Positions 1 through 6,986 of a stretch of 7,401 nucleotides of DNA are shown piece after piece. The translations under genes were made by a program, and so were the position numbers. Origin of the DNA: Tannerellaceae bacterium. GTDB taxonomy: Bacteria; Bacteroidota; Bacteroidia; Bacteroidales; Tannerellaceae. The stretch lies in NCBI GenBank assembly GCA_031288615.1, contig JAITRC010000011.1:1-7401 (forward strand), given 5' to 3'. A model generated the notes under the pieces. The model did not search any database. It had not been told where the DNA came from and saw only the letters and a list, made by a program, of their open reading frames with translations. The number at the start of each line of letters is the position of its first letter. The first letter of the stretch is position 1.

Positions 1-268
1 GGATGTCGAAGAAAGCAAAGGTCAGTATCAGGTAAAGGAGGAGGATCAACCACGAAGTCCCCACTTTGCTCATCCAGCTGCACCAGGACAGCGGTAAGGG
101 ACTGGACGGTGCCATACCGACCACCGGCGCCAATATGAGTGCCACTGCCGCGGCTATGAGCAGAATCCGCCCTCCCGGCGACGGCGGCATCAGTTGCCAC
201 AGTCGGTAGAAAACGTAAGCGTTTCCCCCAAGGACAAGAGCTACTACTACGAAAATAAAAAACGGCAC
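1..268 (-). CDS. N-terminal membrane anchor of a probable metallophosphoesterase (partial, continues past left edge)
   Basis: Only the first 89 codons are inside the window; the protein begins MPFFIFVVVALVLGGNAYVF and is still open at position 2. Three hydrophobic segments are visible, at about residues 2-22, 34-52 and 72-88, separated by a proline-rich linker (MPPSPGG, residues 27-33) and a polar loop. This arrangement, with YVFYRLW after the first helix and KVGTSWL before the third, resembles the membrane anchor that precedes the phosphatase domain in Bacteroidales metallophosphoesterases; the catalytic part is not in view, so that assignment is inference. The GTG start at 268 is chosen because AGGAGG (279-274) sits 5 bases upstream; an in-frame GTG at 274 is possible but would overlap that site. 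It lies 10 bp after the DUF3127 stop, so the two genes are probably cotranscribed. Confidence 0.6.
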   Translation of the reverse strand, partial: MPFFIFVVVALVLGGNAYVFYRLWQLMPPSPGGRILLIAAAVALILAPVVGMAPSSPLPLSWCSWMSKVGTSWLILLLYLILTFAFFDI

Positions 269-278
269 CCGCACCTCC

Positions 279-671
279 TCAGAAAGGGAGATCGTCGTCC
301 TTACTGCCGGCAGTAGCCGTATAGGCCTGAGGTTCCGGATCCGGAACAGAGGTATTGACCGGCGACGGTGTATATTGTCCGGAAGAGGAAGAGGCAGCAA
401 CTCCCCGTTCCACCTTCCACGCCGTCACCCGCGTAAACCACCTCCCCTGATACTCCTGGCTCTCCACATCCATATGCACCGTCAGTTCTTCCCCCTCCTG
501 TATCGCCGCCTGGTTGATGCGCTCCTCCCCGAAGATCTGAAAGCACACCTTACGTGGAAACCTGTCCTGCACCTCTATCACATACTCCTGCTTCTTCCAC
601 GGGTTCCCCGTTCGACCGCTCACTCCACCCTGAGCAGGCAGTACCGCTATGATCCTTCCTCTGATCTCCAT
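279..671 (-). CDS. DUF3127 family protein with SSB-like acidic C-terminal tail
   Basis: A 130-residue protein typical of the Bacteroidota family DUF3127, whose function is not established. The conserved core spans residues 1-90: MEIRGRIIAVLP, TGNPWKKQEYV (21-31), FPRKVCFQIFGE (38-49) and GRWFTRVTAWKV (76-87), a small beta-rich pattern compatible with an OB fold. A low-complexity linker (about 92-122, Ser/Pro/Thr rich) leads to the end DDDLPF, which resembles the protein-recruiting tip of single-stranded DNA-binding proteins. The ATG at 671 is preferred over the ATG at 749 because the family begins at MEI(R/Q)G, AGGAG lies just upstream, and a candidate -7 promoter element (703-710) falls inside the longer reading. 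It is divergent from obg and leads into the membrane-anchored gene on its left. A role in binding nucleic acid is inference from fold-like pattern and tail. Confidence 0.88.
   Translation of the reverse strand: MEIRGRIIAVLPAQGGVSGRTGNPWKKQEYVIEVQDRFPRKVCFQIFGEERINQAAIQEGEELTVHMDVESQEYQGRWFTRVTAWKVERGVAASSSSGQYTPSPVNTSVPDPEPQAYTATAGSKDDDLPF
332..347. repeat. Perfect 16-bp palindrome inside the DUF3127 gene
   Basis: GTTCCGGATCCGGAAC reads the same on both strands. It encodes the PDPE part of the variable linker of the DUF3127 protein. Its central 12 bases (TCCGGATCCGGA) recur at 4800-4811 in bamA, also encoding PDPE. The shared protein motif and codon choice are a sufficient explanation; no regulatory role is claimed. 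Confidence 0.6.
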
Positions 672-702
672 CGCTCCTGTTGTTTTTCCTGTGCTTACCC
701 CG

Positions 703-710
703 CAAAGGTA
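703..710 (-). promoter_or_regulatory. Candidate Bacteroidetes -7 element for the DUF3127 gene
   Basis: Read on the minus strand the bases are TACCTTTG, a full match to the Bacteroidetes -7 consensus TAnnTTTG. It lies 31 bases upstream of the DUF3127 ATG, which would give a leader of roughly 25 bases. No TTG was found at the expected distance for the -33 element, so this is a half-supported promoter. Confidence 0.45.
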
Positions 711-735
711 AGGAAAAGTATGTTCCTTTGTAGCC

Positions 736-1812
736 ATGACAGAGTCCAATTTCGTAGACCACGTGAAGATCTATTGCCGCTCAGGCAAAGGAGGACGAGG
801 TTCCACCCACCTCCGACGTGAAAAGTACATCCCCAAAGGTGGCCCCGACGGCGGTGATGGTGGACGGGGTGGACATATCTACCTCCGGGGCAACCGTAAT
901 TACTGGACTCTCCTCCACCTTCGATACCAACGACACATCATGGCTACCGATGGTGCACCCGGTGGACCCAGCAGAAGTGCCGGTCATGACGGCGAAGATC
1001 GCATCATTGACGTCCCTTGTGGTACTGTGGCTTACGATGCGGAAACCGGCGAGTTCCTTTGTGATGTCACCCAAGACGGACTCAAAGTGAAGCTCCTGCA
1101 CGGTGGACGTGGTGGACTGGGCAACTGGAACTTCCGCACCTCCGTCAATCAGACTCCTCGCTTCGCTCAACCTGGTGAACCCGCCTCCGAACGATCCGTC
1201 ATCATGCAGCTCAAGCTCCTAGCCGATGTCGGACTTGTCGGATTCCCTAACGCCGGTAAATCCACCCTCCTCTCCGTGGTCTCTGCCGCCAAACCCCGTA
1301 TCGCCGATTATCCCTTCACCACCCTCGAACCCAACCTCGGTATCGTCAGTCATCGACAAAACCAGTCCTTCGTCATGGCCGATATCCCCGGCATCATCGA
1401 AGGTGCTGCCGAAGGCAAAGGACTTGGCTTACGTTTCCTCCGACACATCGAACGCAACTCCCTCCTCCTCTTCATGATCCCTGCCGACTCCGACGACATC
1501 GCCCGCGAGTATGACATCCTACACCACGAGCTTGTCAAGTACAATCCCGAACTGCTCACCAAACGACGTGTCCTCGCCATCACCAAAAACGACCTCCTTG
1601 ACGACGAGCTGCGACAAGCCCTCCGGGCGCACCTCCCGCACGATCTTCCCCACATCTTCATCTCCTCCCTCCTCCACACCGGCCTCGACGAACTCAAAGA
1701 CCTCCTCTGGCACGAACTGAACCGCGAAAACTTTCACCTACCCGACGACATCATCCACCGCATGAACGGTCTTGAGCCGGACGAAATCGCTACCTTTGAC
1801 CCCCAGATGTAA
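736..1812 (+). CDS. obg: GTPase Obg/CgtA
   Basis: Obg is an essential, slow GTPase associated with the large ribosomal subunit, involved in 50S assembly and stress or growth control in the cytoplasm. The 358-residue protein has the glycine-rich Obg fold at residues 1-160 (e.g. [13 protein letters not shown] 35-47, HGGRGGLGN 122-130) followed by the G domain: G1 GFPNAGKST (169-177), switch I YPFTT (192-196), G3 DIPG (216-219), G4 TKND (283-286) and G5 near ISS (309-311). G4 has Thr where the classical motif has Asn (NKxD); I recall this from Bacteroidota Obg proteins and do not read it as decay. There is no room for the OCT domain found after the G domain in Bacillus Obg (428 aa), usual for this phylum. 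The start [20 protein letters not shown] matches the family N-terminus. It is head-to-head with DUF3127 (64 bp) and followed after 16 bp by the PSP1 gene. The GTPase half is unusually C-rich on the coding strand. Confidence 0.97.
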   Translation: MTESNFVDHVKIYCRSGKGGRGSTHLRREKYIPKGGPDGGDGGRGGHIYLRGNRNYWTLLHLRYQRHIMATDGAPGGPSRSAGHDGEDRIIDVPCGTVAYDAETGEFLCDVTQDGLKVKLLHGGRGGLGNWNFRTSVNQTPRFAQPGEPASERSVIMQLKLLADVGLVGFPNAGKSTLLSVVSAAKPRIADYPFTTLEPNLGIVSHRQNQSFVMADIPGIIEGAAEGKGLGLRFLRHIERNSLLLFMIPADSDDIAREYDILHHELVKYNPELLTKRRVLAITKNDLLDDELRQALRAHLPHDLPHIFISSLLHTGLDELKDLLWHELNRENFHLPDDIIHRMNGLEPDEIATFDPQM

Positions 1813-1828
1813 ACGTATTCACACCGAC

Positions 1829-3013
1829 ATGGACCTCATACGTAAGAAAGACGACAACAGCTGCGCGAAGGGTAGCGGCTGTTGTAAGCGGAGCGGGAGA
1901 CGACCCATGGCAGTGCACAACTGGATGGCCGACCTCAAGATAGAAGGTGCAATAGCAGGGCACATTCACCAGGACGCCGACGATGATCCGGTAGAGGTGC
2001 AGTTCAAAAATACCCGCAAGGGCTATTACCTCAACAGTAACCACCTTAACCTCAAAGAGGGAGACCTTGTCGCTGTAGGAACGATGTCGGGTGGGCATGA
2101 CATCGGTACCGTCACCCTGACCGGACAATTGGTACGCTTGCAGATGAAGAAGAACCGTATCGGGCTTGACTCCCCCGACGTAAAAAAGGTCTACCGCTTC
2201 GCCTCATCCGTTGACATAGAAAGGTATGAAGCCGCCAAAGCCCGCGAACATGAGACGATGATAAGGGCGCGACGTATGGCGATCGAGCTTAGGCTGGATA
2301 TGAAGATAGGCGACGTCGAGTTTCGGGGTGATGGTAACAAGGCCATATTCTACTACATCGCCGAAGGACGTATTGACTTCCGGGAACTCATCCGCTTATT
2401 CGCCGACACCTTCGGCGTACGTGTAGAGATGAGGCAGATAGGTGTGCGACAAGAGGCCGGACGTATCGGAGGACTTGGCTCTTGTGGACGGGAACTGTGT
2501 TGCTCGGGGTGGATGAGTTCATTTGAAACGGTCACCACCAACGCCGCCCGGTGCCAGGACATCTCCATGAATCCCCAGAAGCTCGCCGGACAGTGCACCA
2601 AACTGAAGTGTTGCTTCAACCATGAAGTAGACGTCTACGTGGAAGCTCAAAGCCATCTACCCTCCCGCGACATCCACCTTGAAACACAAGCCGGCACCTA
2701 TTACCATTTCAAGACAGACATCTTCAAAGGGGATTTAACTTACTCCACCGACCGAGCGGCTGCCGCCAACCTCGTCACCATACCCGCCAAGCGGGCTTTC
2801 GAAGTCATTGAGATGAATAAGCGGGAGGAGAAACCACTCACCCTTGCCTCCAACGAACCTCTCCCCGTGCCGCAACTTGATGCTCAGGATATACTTGGCG
2901 CGAACAGCCTCACCCGTTTCGATCACCTCCACAAAAGCAAGAAGAGGAGAGGCCGTAGCAAGGCTAAGGAATCTTCACGCCCCTCCAACACGCATACTTC
3001 TCCGGAGCAATGA
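1829..3013 (+). CDS. ricT: PSP1 domain protein, RicT/YaaT-like
   Basis: A 394-residue homologue of the PSP1/RicT family. In Bacillus subtilis RicT (YaaT) acts with RicA and RicF in an iron-sulphur protein complex that affects RNA processing by RNase Y; the role in Bacteroidota is not established. The core runs from about 54 to 275: VEVQFKNTRKGYY (55-67), GHDIGTVTLTG (89-99), AKAREHETMIRARRMA (136-151), GDGNKAIFYYIAEGRIDFREL (starting at 167), RQEAGRIGGLGSCGRELCC (207-225) and KLAGQCTKLKCC (251-262). Cysteines 219, 224, 225, 256, 261 and 262 match the conserved cluster. An additional N-terminal group (Cys12, 18, 19) is present, and the C-terminus is a basic, Lys/Arg/Ser-rich tail (369-385). 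The ATG at 1829 is chosen over one at 1772 because the latter would overlap obg by 41 bp and add a segment not seen in the family. No Shine-Dalgarno is visible, common in this phylum. The stop overlaps the gldH start. Confidence 0.9.
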   Translation: MDLIRKKDDNSCAKGSGCCKRSGRRPMAVHNWMADLKIEGAIAGHIHQDADDDPVEVQFKNTRKGYYLNSNHLNLKEGDLVAVGTMSGGHDIGTVTLTGQLVRLQMKKNRIGLDSPDVKKVYRFASSVDIERYEAAKAREHETMIRARRMAIELRLDMKIGDVEFRGDGNKAIFYYIAEGRIDFRELIRLFADTFGVRVEMRQIGVRQEAGRIGGLGSCGRELCCSGWMSSFETVTTNAARCQDISMNPQKLAGQCTKLKCCFNHEVDVYVEAQSHLPSRDIHLETQAGTYYHFKTDIFKGDLTYSTDRAAAANLVTIPAKRAFEVIEMNKREEKPLTLASNEPLPVPQLDAQDILGANSLTRFDHLHKSKKRRGRSKAKESSRPSNTHTSPEQ

Positions 3014-3480
3014 ATGTGTTTCGACCGCTTGCCCTTTTGCTCTGCCTATCCTTTGCGGGACTGTCTTCCTGTATCAATAGGGATGACCTGATTGGCCTCT
3101 ATACCCTGGAAAATGACTGTTGGGAGAAAGGACACGACGTGTGTTACCAGTTTGAGGTAGCCGACACTTCCATCACCTATGACCTCTATCTCGAAGTCCT
3201 CCATACCAGCCTCTACCCCTACCAAAATATCTGGATCTTCCTGAACACCGAGACGCCTATCGGGACGATTCAACGCGATACACTCGGTATGTCACTTGCC
3301 GATGAACAGGGACGTTGGTTGACACCCAGTGCCATGTTTGTACACCGTTGCCGTTTCCATGTCGCCAACGATCGCCGCTTCCCCCATCCCGGACGCTATC
3401 ACTTTGCCGTCCGGCAAGGCATGCGCACCGATACTTTGGAAGGTGTCCGATACATCAGTTTCTCCCTTCGCAAACACTGA
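3010..3480 (+). CDS. gldH: Gliding-motility-type lipoprotein GldH
   Basis: A 156-residue predicted lipoprotein. The N-terminus has Arg5, a hydrophobic stretch (residues 6-17) and the lipobox LSSC (18-21), so Cys21 would be lipid-modified after signal peptidase II cleavage. The mature part shows the GldH pattern: TSLYPYQNIWIFLNTETPIG (66-85), a central DTLGMSLADEQGRWL (90-104) and a C-terminal FPHPGRYHFAVRQGMR block (124-139). GldH was defined as a lipoprotein needed for gliding and type IX secretion in Flavobacterium, yet it is retained in many non-gliding Bacteroidales, where its role is unclear. It overlaps the PSP1 gene by 4 bp (ATGA), with GGAG 2 bases before the start codon, indicating translational coupling. 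The PSP1-gldH pair is a recurrent neighbourhood in Bacteroidales as I recall. It faces bamA tail to tail with 7 bp between stop codons. Confidence 0.85.
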   Translation: MNVFRPLALLLCLSFAGLSSCINRDDLIGLYTLENDCWEKGHDVCYQFEVADTSITYDLYLEVLHTSLYPYQNIWIFLNTETPIGTIQRDTLGMSLADEQGRWLTPSAMFVHRCRFHVANDRRFPHPGRYHFAVRQGMRTDTLEGVRYISFSLRKH

Positions 3481-3487
3481 AGGAGAA

Positions 3488-6163
3488 TCAGAACTCTTGC
3501 CCGAGTATGAAGTTGAATTGCCCTCCGGAGCGGGTAGACGTCGCACCACTATTCGGCTTGTCAAAGCCGTATGCCCAGTCAATTCCCATGAGGCCTATCA
3601 TTGGAAGAAAGATACGCACCCCCACACCCGCCGCACGTTTCAAATCGAAGGGATTGAAGCGCTTCACCGAGTTCCACGCATTACCGGCCTCCACAAAGAG
3701 AAGCCCATAGATTGTGGAGGTGGGTTCGAGCAGGAAGGGGTAACGAAGTTCCATACTGAGACGCGAGTAAGCGTACGCGTTTGTGGAGATGCCTCCATTC
3801 TCATAACCGCGTAGACCTATCGTTTCGGTGGCATACATACTGGAATACCCCGTCATGCCATCTCCACCCATGTAATAGGTCTCAAAAGGAGAGAGCTTGC
3901 TCGACGAATAGTACCCCAACAACCCATACTCTGCCCTTGCCATCAGGACAGGTGTCCGCTTGACGGTAACGGGAGCGAGTGGCGCGAAGATACGGGCTTT
4001 GAACTTCCATTTGTGATACTCAATGAACTTGAACTTATCTGGGGAACGGTCGTCCATAGCGGCGTAGTTCTTTCCATCCCAGAGAGAATACGGCGGAGTG
4101 GCCGAAACTGAAAGGGTGAACTGTGACCCGCGACGGGTGTACAAGGGATTGTCTACTGAGGAGCGTTGAAGGAGTAGCTCAAGATTCAGGCTATGGCATG
4201 TACCGTTGGCAATCTGGAAATAGTCACCCCAATTCTTCATCGAATAGAGCTGGTAATTGAAGGTGGCCATGAATTGGAAGTAGTCGTCAGGCCAACTCAG
4301 GCGCTTTCCATATCCGATAGAGAAGCCTCCAATGGTGATGTGTTTGTCGGGGTCGTAAGCACTTTCATAGTAGTTCTCGTAGTAGTTGGAGCCGGTACCC
4401 GAACCGTAATAGCTGTTGCTATATCCTCCACTGTAGTAGTAGGGATTGTTGTACATGGAATTACTGAGGTAACTGCTGCTTACACCCGTCTGACGGGAAT
4501 AGAACGTGGTTATCGAAAAGGAGTTAGGGCGCTTCCCTCCGAACCAGGGATCAAGGAATGAAAGACTATACGACTGGTAATAACGTCCGTTGGTCTGTCC
4601 GCTGAGGGTGAGTGTTTGCCCTTCGCCCTGCGGAATGATGCCTTTGTAGGTCTTTGGCGACAGGAAGTTCTTCAGGGAGAAATTGGTGAACTTGAAACTA
4701 AGCCGACCAAGTAAACCCGTCTGACCGTAGCCTGCCGACAACTCCACCTGATCATTAGCTTTCGAGGTGAGGTTGTACTCAATATCTACGGTACCGTTCT
4801 CCGGATCCGGAATGGGCACCGGATTCATGTTCTCGGGATCGAAATGCCCCATCTGCGCCAACTCCCGCACCGAACGAATCAACTCATCCCGATTAAAGAG
4901 TGTACCCGGCTTGGTACGCAACTCTCTCCTGACGACATCTTCATACAAGCGATCATTCCCATTGATGATGATCCGGTTGATAGTCGCCTGAGGGCCTTCC
5001 TGAATACGTATCTCCAAGGTGATGGAATCGCCTGTGATGTCGGTTTCGACAGGATCGGCATTGAAAAAAAGATACCCGTTGTTGAAGTACACATTGGAAA
5101 CGGCATCTTCATCTGTGGTCAGACGTTCACCGAGCTTCTTTTGGTTATACACATCGCCGGCCTTCATGTTCAGCAAAGCCAGAAGATAATCCGACTGATA
5201 CTGCGTGTTACCTATGAAGCGAATGTCCTTGAGGTAGTACTTGCGCCCTTCGTCAATAGTCAGGTAAACGTTAACGGTTTTGGCATCGAAATTGACGACG
5301 CTATCGCTGACAAGCATGGCATCCCTGTACCCGTACTCATTATACTTGGTGATAAGGTTCTCCTTATCCTTTTCATACTCTTCGGAGGTAAACTTCTTTG
5401 TACTGAACAGTTCACGCCAACTCGTTTTGAAGTCGTACTTCATGTCAAAGCGCTCGTTGGTCTTTTTCATGGCGGCTTTGAGCTTCCGATTGGTCAGTGC
5501 GGCGTTCCCTTCAAAGTGAATACGGTGGATACGTGTCTTTTCGTTCTTATCAACAACCACGTCAACAATGACTTGCCCTTCGTTAGTAAGGTCATCTTTT
5601 TGAACGATCTCAACGGTCACATTCTTAAATCCTTTGGCGTCGAAGTACTTCTGGATAATCGTTTTCACTCGGTCAATCACATTCGGTGTGATCTGGAATC
5701 CCTTCCTGAAACTACCCAGACGGGTATCCAACTCGTCTTTCTCGCTCTTCTTAACCCCTATATAATTCACCTCCGATATTCTCGGCCGTTGCTGCAGACG
5801 GATTTCCAACCAGATACTGTCACCTCGTATACGGTCGGCAAGTATTTTCACGTCGGAAAACAGACCATGCTTCCAGAACCTTTTTGTAGCAGAGGTGATC
5901 TCGTCACCCGGTATAGCCACCACACTCCCCACAGACAGTCCTGAGAATCCTATCAAGGTGTAGTCTTTGTAGACCACCGTATCCACCCCCGACACACGCA
6001 TCTCCGCAATGGTATATTTTTTCGGTACCAACGTGTACGAAATCACCGGCTTTGCTTCCTCCTCCGCTATCTCCACCGTATCCTGTGCCTGAATCGGCAA
6101 CAGCCCCATACAAAACATCCACGTTGCTGGCAACCACGCCCACCGTCCGCTTACTCTCCCCAT
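3488..6163 (-). CDS. bamA: Outer-membrane protein assembly factor BamA
   Basis: BamA (Omp85) is the outer-membrane barrel that folds and inserts other barrel proteins. The 891-residue product has a signal peptide (residues 1-26, cleavage probably after IQA), five POTRA repeats (about 47-126, 127-206, 209-307 with an enlarged helical part, 308-388, 389-469) and a C-terminal 16-strand-type barrel (470-891). The Omp85 signature is seen as LRGY (784-787) in the expected loop 6 region, and the chain ends in an aromatic-terminated beta signal, FNFILGQEF. Residues 561-605 are a Tyr/Ser/Gly/Asn-rich insertion in what aligns by eye with extracellular loop 3. The ATG at 6163 is chosen because it opens directly into a signal peptide; an in-frame ATG at 6370 would overlap uppS by 125 bp and bury the promoter. 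The gene follows uppS by 82 bp. No gene for an OmpH/Skp chaperone follows, although that is common after bamA in Bacteroidales. Confidence 0.96.
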   Translation of the reverse strand: MGRVSGRWAWLPATWMFCMGLLPIQAQDTVEIAEEEAKPVISYTLVPKKYTIAEMRVSGVDTVVYKDYTLIGFSGLSVGSVVAIPGDEITSATKRFWKHGLFSDVKILADRIRGDSIWLEIRLQQRPRISEVNYIGVKKSEKDELDTRLGSFRKGFQITPNVIDRVKTIIQKYFDAKGFKNVTVEIVQKDDLTNEGQVIVDVVVDKNEKTRIHRIHFEGNAALTNRKLKAAMKKTNERFDMKYDFKTSWRELFSTKKFTSEEYEKDKENLITKYNEYGYRDAMLVSDSVVNFDAKTVNVYLTIDEGRKYYLKDIRFIGNTQYQSDYLLALLNMKAGDVYNQKKLGERLTTDEDAVSNVYFNNGYLFFNADPVETDITGDSITLEIRIQEGPQATINRIIINGNDRLYEDVVRRELRTKPGTLFNRDELIRSVRELAQMGHFDPENMNPVPIPDPENGTVDIEYNLTSKANDQVELSAGYGQTGLLGRLSFKFTNFSLKNFLSPKTYKGIIPQGEGQTLTLSGQTNGRYYQSYSLSFLDPWFGGKRPNSFSITTFYSRQTGVSSSYLSNSMYNNPYYYSGGYSNSYYGSGTGSNYYENYYESAYDPDKHITIGGFSIGYGKRLSWPDDYFQFMATFNYQLYSMKNWGDYFQIANGTCHSLNLELLLQRSSVDNPLYTRRGSQFTLSVSATPPYSLWDGKNYAAMDDRSPDKFKFIEYHKWKFKARIFAPLAPVTVKRTPVLMARAEYGLLGYYSSSKLSPFETYYMGGDGMTGYSSMYATETIGLRGYENGGISTNAYAYSRLSMELRYPFLLEPTSTIYGLLFVEAGNAWNSVKRFNPFDLKRAAGVGVRIFLPMIGLMGIDWAYGFDKPNSGATSTRSGGQFNFILGQEF

Positions 6164-6203
6164 ACTTCGCCAACGTCCATATCTCTCCGTCTTTATCCGA
6201 CTA

Positions 6204-6237
6204 CAAATGTATGCCTTTTCTTGAACTCGCCGGCAAA
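6204..6237 (-). promoter_or_regulatory. Candidate Bacteroidetes promoter of bamA
   Basis: On the minus strand TTTG (6237-6234) is followed after 22 bases by TACATTTG (6211-6204), a perfect TAnnTTTG -7 element; the gap is one base longer than the commonly cited 19-21. The -7 element lies 40 bases upstream of the bamA ATG, implying a leader of about 30-35 bases. It sits wholly in the 82-bp gap between uppS and bamA, so bamA can probably be transcribed independently of uppS, in addition to any read-through. Confidence 0.55.
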
Positions 6238-6245
6238 GACAAAGC

Positions 6246-6986
6246 TTAACGAATCTGTTCGCTCGTTTTACCAAAACGACGCTCACGCTGTTGGTAGTCA
6301 CGGATGGCTTCGTAGAGCTGCTCCTCACGGAAATCCGGCCAAAAGACATCCGTGAAGTACAACTCCGCATAAGAAGCCTGCCAAAGAAGGAAATTGCTGA
6401 TACGCTTCTCCCCTCCCGTACGAATCAGCATATCCGGATCAGGGATGCCGACCGTTGTAAGTCGCTCGGCAAAAACAGTCTCCGTAATCCCATCCACCGT
6501 CAGGCAACCACCTTCCACTTCCTTGACTAGGCGCCGGGCGGCACGCACAATTTCCCAGCGTGCGGAATAACTGAGTGCAAGGATAAGCGTCGTCCCCGTA
6601 TTACCGGCTGTCGTTTGGATACAATTGTCCAATGCTTCACGCGCTGATAGCGGCAGACGGTCTAAATCACCGATGATTTGCAGGCGGATATTGTTTTTCA
6701 TCAAGTCGGGTGTTTCTCGTTCAATGGCTGAAACGAGTAGCTCCATCAAAGCAACGATCTCCTCTTCAGGGCGTTCCCAGTTCTCCGTTGAAAAAGTATA
6801 GACCGTCAAGTACTCTAACCCTATCTTCGTGGCTGCTTCCAACACCTTGCGTACAGAGACAACACCTTCAGCGTGCCCAAAAACCCGTTCTTGCTTCCGT
6901 TCTTTCGCCCAACGCCCGTTGCCGTCCATAATAATCGCTATGTGCCGCGGCAACCTGCCTCCTTGCAAAATCGTCTCTTCCACCAT
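6246..6986 (-). CDS. uppS: Isoprenyl transferase (undecaprenyl diphosphate synthase)
   Basis: This cytoplasmic/peripheral-membrane cis-prenyltransferase elongates farnesyl diphosphate with isopentenyl diphosphate to C55 undecaprenyl diphosphate, the lipid carrier for peptidoglycan and surface polysaccharides. The 246-residue protein is full length for the family. Diagnostic blocks are [13 protein letters not shown] (15-27, catalytic-type Asp21), the FGH block with His38, [10 protein letters not shown] (61-70), and [20 protein letters not shown] (184-203) followed by ASYAELYF and W216. The ATG at 6986 fits the family N-terminus; ribosome-site sequence upstream is weak. It is the first gene of the uppS-bamA pair, linking lipid-carrier supply and outer-membrane assembly, and is divergent from the ATPase gene at 7200. 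Confidence 0.97.
   Translation of the reverse strand: MVEETILQGGRLPRHIAIIMDGNGRWAKERKQERVFGHAEGVVSVRKVLEAATKIGLEYLTVYTFSTENWERPEEEIVALMELLVSAIERETPDLMKNNIRLQIIGDLDRLPLSAREALDNCIQTTAGNTGTTLILALSYSARWEIVRAARRLVKEVEGGCLTVDGITETVFAERLTTVGIPDPDMLIRTGGEKRISNFLLWQASYAELYFTDVFWPDFREEQLYEAIRDYQQRERRFGKTSEQIR

Noticed and set aside
672..749. Upstream extension of DUF3127 to an ATG at 749
   Set aside because: The extra 26 residues are not part of the family and would overlap the obg start and the candidate -7 element.
375..821. Plus-strand open frame opposite DUF3127 and entering obg
   Set aside because: It overlaps two well-supported genes, and its Pro/Arg/His-rich product is typical of an antisense shadow.
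1582..1593. G4 motif TKND in Obg as a sign of a degenerate GTPase
   Set aside because: The Lys and Asp that matter for guanine recognition are present, and Thr at the first position is, as I recall, usual in Bacteroidota Obg.
3554..3569. Hairpin CGGCTT-GTCA-AAGCCG as a terminator for gldH
   Set aside because: The stem is only 6 bp, lies inside bamA coding sequence 74 bp past gldH, and has no T-tract.
4800..4811. 12-bp palindrome shared between bamA and the DUF3127 gene as a mobile or regulatory repeat
   Set aside because: Both copies encode PDPE with the same codons, so chance plus codon preference explains the match.
4844..5944. Long plus-strand open frame of about 366 codons opposite bamA
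   Set aside because: It lies entirely antisense to the POTRA region of bamA, has no recognisable domain, and is explained by the codon use of the real gene.
6164..6370. Upstream extension of bamA to an ATG at 6370
   Set aside because: The added 69 residues overlap uppS and precede an obvious signal peptide; the best promoter lies inside the extension.
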